Origin: Solea solea
Taxonomy: Eukaryota; Chordata; Actinopteri; Pleuronectiformes; Soleidae
NCBI RefSeq assembly: GCF_958295425.1
Contig: NC_081136.1
Span: forward strand, 14,405,381-14,469,380
Length of the DNA stretch: 64,000 nt
Direction: 5' to 3'
Shown here: positions 61,470 through 64,000 of the stretch, piece by piece
How positions within the stretch are numbered: the first letter of the stretch is position 1
How the letters are laid out: each line of letters begins with the position of its first letter
Notes under the pieces: model-generated
The model's input: the letters and a program-made list of their open reading frames with translations, nothing else
Told to the model about the DNA's origin: nothing
Database searches by the model: none
Position numbers and translations under genes: made by a program

Positions 61470-62035
61470 CACCATTGGCTGATTAGATATTTGAGCAGAT
61501 GTACCTGATGAAGCGGCTGCTAAGTGTGCATAGCTGCAGTCAGCAGGTGATTAGCTTAGCTTAACATAAAGAATTCATCTACAAAACAAGCTGGCTTGGC
61601 TTTGTGATAAGGTATGTAACATTTTGCTAGCAGCTCCTTAAATGTCCACTTACTTTATTTTTTTCCCCTTTCAGTTGATTCAATTCATAGCAGTTGAACA
61701 GGTGTACCTAATTAGGTGGCCAGTGACTGCATAGTTAAACTCAGCAGGTGATTAGCTTAGCTTAGCATAAAAGACTGCGCACACAAAAAACAACAAATGG
61801 GTAAGAAGATTCTGTTTCCAGTTCCATTAAGCTCACTAACTTTATTTATTTTCCTTTCAGTTGATTCAGTTTGTATCAGTTAAACAGGTGTAGTTAATTA
61901 GGTGGTCAGTGACGGGATAAAGACTCAGCAGGTGATTAGCTTAGCTTAGCTTGGCACAAAGAGTGCAAACACAGCTCGCTACGCTCTACAAATAGTAAAT
62001 TCTGTTACCTGCTCATTAAAAGCTCACTAACCTTA
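61470..62035 (+). repeat. Three-unit diverged tandem repeat, period about 185-200 bp
   Basis: 'cagcaggtgattagcttagc' occurs at 61541, 61742 and 61926. Each copy is preceded by a 'gtgtacctaattaggtgg' plus 'cagtgac' block and followed by a 'cataaa' or 'cacaaa' stretch and 'ttgattca'. A related 'gtgtacctaataatgtggcc' also lies at about 61241-61260. The 'aggtgtacctaat' motif is the end of a common teleost repeat, so tandem duplication of such an element is likely. Confidence 0.85.
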
Positions 62036-62055
62036 TTAAGTGTTAATACAGTACA

Positions 62056-62551
62056 ACTAATGACTCTTATGGCAAGTCTTTTTAACATTTAATTTGCCAA
62101 GTTTCAGTTTATACTAGTCAGAATGACCTCACTTTTGCCATTCATGTTATTATAGTTATCTACAAGCCAGTTGTGCATATTGTAGATATCTCTGATTCCA
62201 GTTTCAGATATCTACAATGTCATTGTGGCTAGTCATAATTCAAGTTTGAGATATCTACAACTTCATTATCTTGAACTTGAATTATGACCAGTCATTACGA
62301 CATTGTGGTTATCTGAATTAAAGATAGATATCTCTGATTTAGAGATATCTACAATTCAGTTGATGACAAACTCCATACACATGAATGGCAAACACTATTT
62401 TATTCTGACTAGTAAAAACTGAATTATGGCTATTTGTGACATAATTTTGACTGGAAACAAACATAATTGCAGATATCTGTATCTGTAGTTTTGACTAGTA
62501 AGAATAACGTAAGTGAAGTGAAATGATAAAGCCACTTGCCATAGACTCTAG
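62056..62551. mobile_element. Foldback (long palindromic) element of about 495 bp
   Basis: Matching inverted blocks run inwards from both ends: 'actcttatggcaagt' (left, about 62063) with 'acttgccatagact' (right, about 62534); 'actagtcagaatga' with 'attctgactagt'; 'ttgccattcatg' with 'catgaatggcaa'; and 'ctagtcataattcaagtt' with 'aacttgaattatgaccag'. Nearly the whole element can fold on itself. It has no coding frame. A target-site duplication was not identified. Confidence 0.75.
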
Positions 62552-64000
62552 TGTGTGGTAACTTATAGTCTTATATTAAAGAAAGGCAGCTTATTCATAG
62601 TAAAAGACAGAAAAATGGTTAAAATATATTTAAAAAAAAAGGGAGAGTAGTGGCAGTAGTATTAATCTTGAGTCCTTGGACTCATGAGTACTATCGCTGC
62701 TTTCTTGAGAGGGAAGCCGTGCACTCATGGCTGATATGTGGCATTATGGACTTCGTGAAGAATATTGAATGCATTGTTTACGCCTCAAGAGGCTCCCAGT
62801 CACTGTGATATGTCACTTCCATTTAATGTAACAGCATTAGCTGAGGAGCAGTTTGTGGATGAGGCAGGTAAATCTAATATGTTGGCGAAACAGAGAGGCA
62901 TCTATAGTGTTTGATGGTGACGGAATGGATCATATTTTACATCATCATTACAATTCACTGGGGCTGCGGAATAAAAATACATTAGGGATCAAACCAGATT
63001 GAGTAGCTTGTCTGATGCCACATTAGGGATGTTGTTTATAAAACGTTGCAGGGTAAATCAGCAGGGGGGATTTTAATTTTGTGGGTCTAATCTATCTGAA
63101 AATGACTTTTAAATATGCAGTAGAAAGTGATATCTGTCCTGTTTCCAGTATGGATGGGTAAACACTGAGATAGTTGAGTTAGATTGTCCTTAAAAGTCTG
63201 CTTTGAGTTTAACGATAGAGAGGCCTCCAACTAAATCTCTGTGTTAACCCCCAGAGGTGCTTATCATAAAGTTGCAGCATATTTACAGTTGAATAACACA
63301 TTAGCTATAAAACGTAATGTTTTACAATCAGTCGCAGTGAGAGTCAATGTTGTAGGAAAGTAATGATAGGACTGAGAATTAGTGTCTGATTGCAGTCTGT
63401 GTCTCCTCTCATAATCCCCTTTATTGCTGTCAATAAAGACAGTTTGTACTTTGACTGTGTTTCGCCTCACCTGATCTACTGTGCCCTATAGACTGTTGGC
63501 ATGATGCAAGTTTAACGTGGCAAAGCCCAGTATTATTTTAGCTCATATGCACATGTTACTGTTTTCTCCACAAACAAACGTTCAGCTCCTTCTCCTCCTC
63601 CACCTTCACCTTTACTGTGTTCTAGCAAACACAGCCTGTAGAGATTCGTCTCTGTGTCTTTGGGGCTGATGTTACACTTTGTCATACACTGATGGATAAC
63701 AACATACAATTATTTCAATTATCCTTTTTCCATACTGTGTTCCCCAGTGGTCTCAATTACTCATACATTATGTGAACACTGAACCTGTTCCCAGCACAAT
63801 ATTGTACAATAAAGTATATGACTGCAATATAGGTTCACTAATTCTAATTTTTGCAGTAACTGATAATTACCTGCTTATCCCTTGTACATTTGTTTGTCTT
63901 CTTCCATCAAAGACGGTTTAATTAAACAGAATAATCTAAACTGATTAATGATCAGATTATCCACTTCATTGGGAAGGATCCAGGAAGGTGGGTTGATCGG

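Larger units (their letters stand above)
60500..64000. other. Region upstream of fabp2, no gene found
   Basis: No convincing exon on either strand. It contains the tandem repeat at 61470-62035 and the foldback element at 62056-62551; the rest is AT-rich single-copy sequence. The stretch 62650-63010 has less repetitive, more even composition and might be conserved noncoding DNA, which I cannot test. Confidence 0.55.

Noticed and set aside
1..64000. tRNA, rRNA, CRISPR arrays, viral genes or transposase genes
   Set aside because: None was recognised; repeats present are noncoding eukaryotic elements and there is no spacer-repeat periodicity.

Overview
The window is vertebrate nuclear DNA, almost certainly from a ray-finned (teleost) fish. 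It has small phase-consistent exons with GT/AG introns, long AT-rich introns, abundant CA/GT and GATA microsatellites, and interspersed repeats of types I recognise from teleost genomes. There is no bacterial or phage content. Almost all long open frames are chance frames in introns or intergenic DNA; the real coding sequence lies in short exons found by splice phase and protein family.

Layout. (1) 1-4.95 kb: the 5' end of an unidentified minus-strand gene, with a 13-codon first coding exon at 4585-4623 and a probable noncoding exon near 4905-4945. The rest is intron or intergenic DNA full of dispersed repeats and GT runs. (2) 6393-8448, plus strand: dctn6, the dynactin pointed-end subunit p27, complete in seven exons. 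(3) 8.5-17.1 kb: intergenic, no gene found. (4) 17530-42907, plus strand: rbpms, an RRM RNA-binding protein, complete in seven coding exons. Probable 3' UTR exons lie at 49820-49939 and from 50490 to about 53300. Three places suggest alternative splicing: a phase-compatible 111-nt cassette at 38855-38965, a weaker 96-nt candidate at 34660-34755 inside the RRM, and alternative C-termini. (5) 53.4-58.2 kb: intergenic, with a 74-bp tandem array grown from a palindrome. (6) 60176-58445, minus strand: fabp2, intestinal fatty-acid-binding protein, complete in four exons, with a TATA-like box and GATA motifs upstream. (7) 60.3-64 kb: intergenic, with a three-unit tandem repeat and a foldback element.

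The dctn6-rbpms pair in the same orientation matches human 8p12 (DCTN6-RBPMS). Having fabp2 next to rbpms differs from human, where FABP2 is on chromosome 4. The three recognised genes do unrelated jobs: dynein-dynactin transport, RNA processing, and intestinal lipid handling. Their proximity looks like chromosomal history, not a functional cluster. I found no clearly new biological system. The most checkable novelties are the possible rbpms exons and two copies of one hAT-type miniature transposon in introns of rbpms and fabp2.
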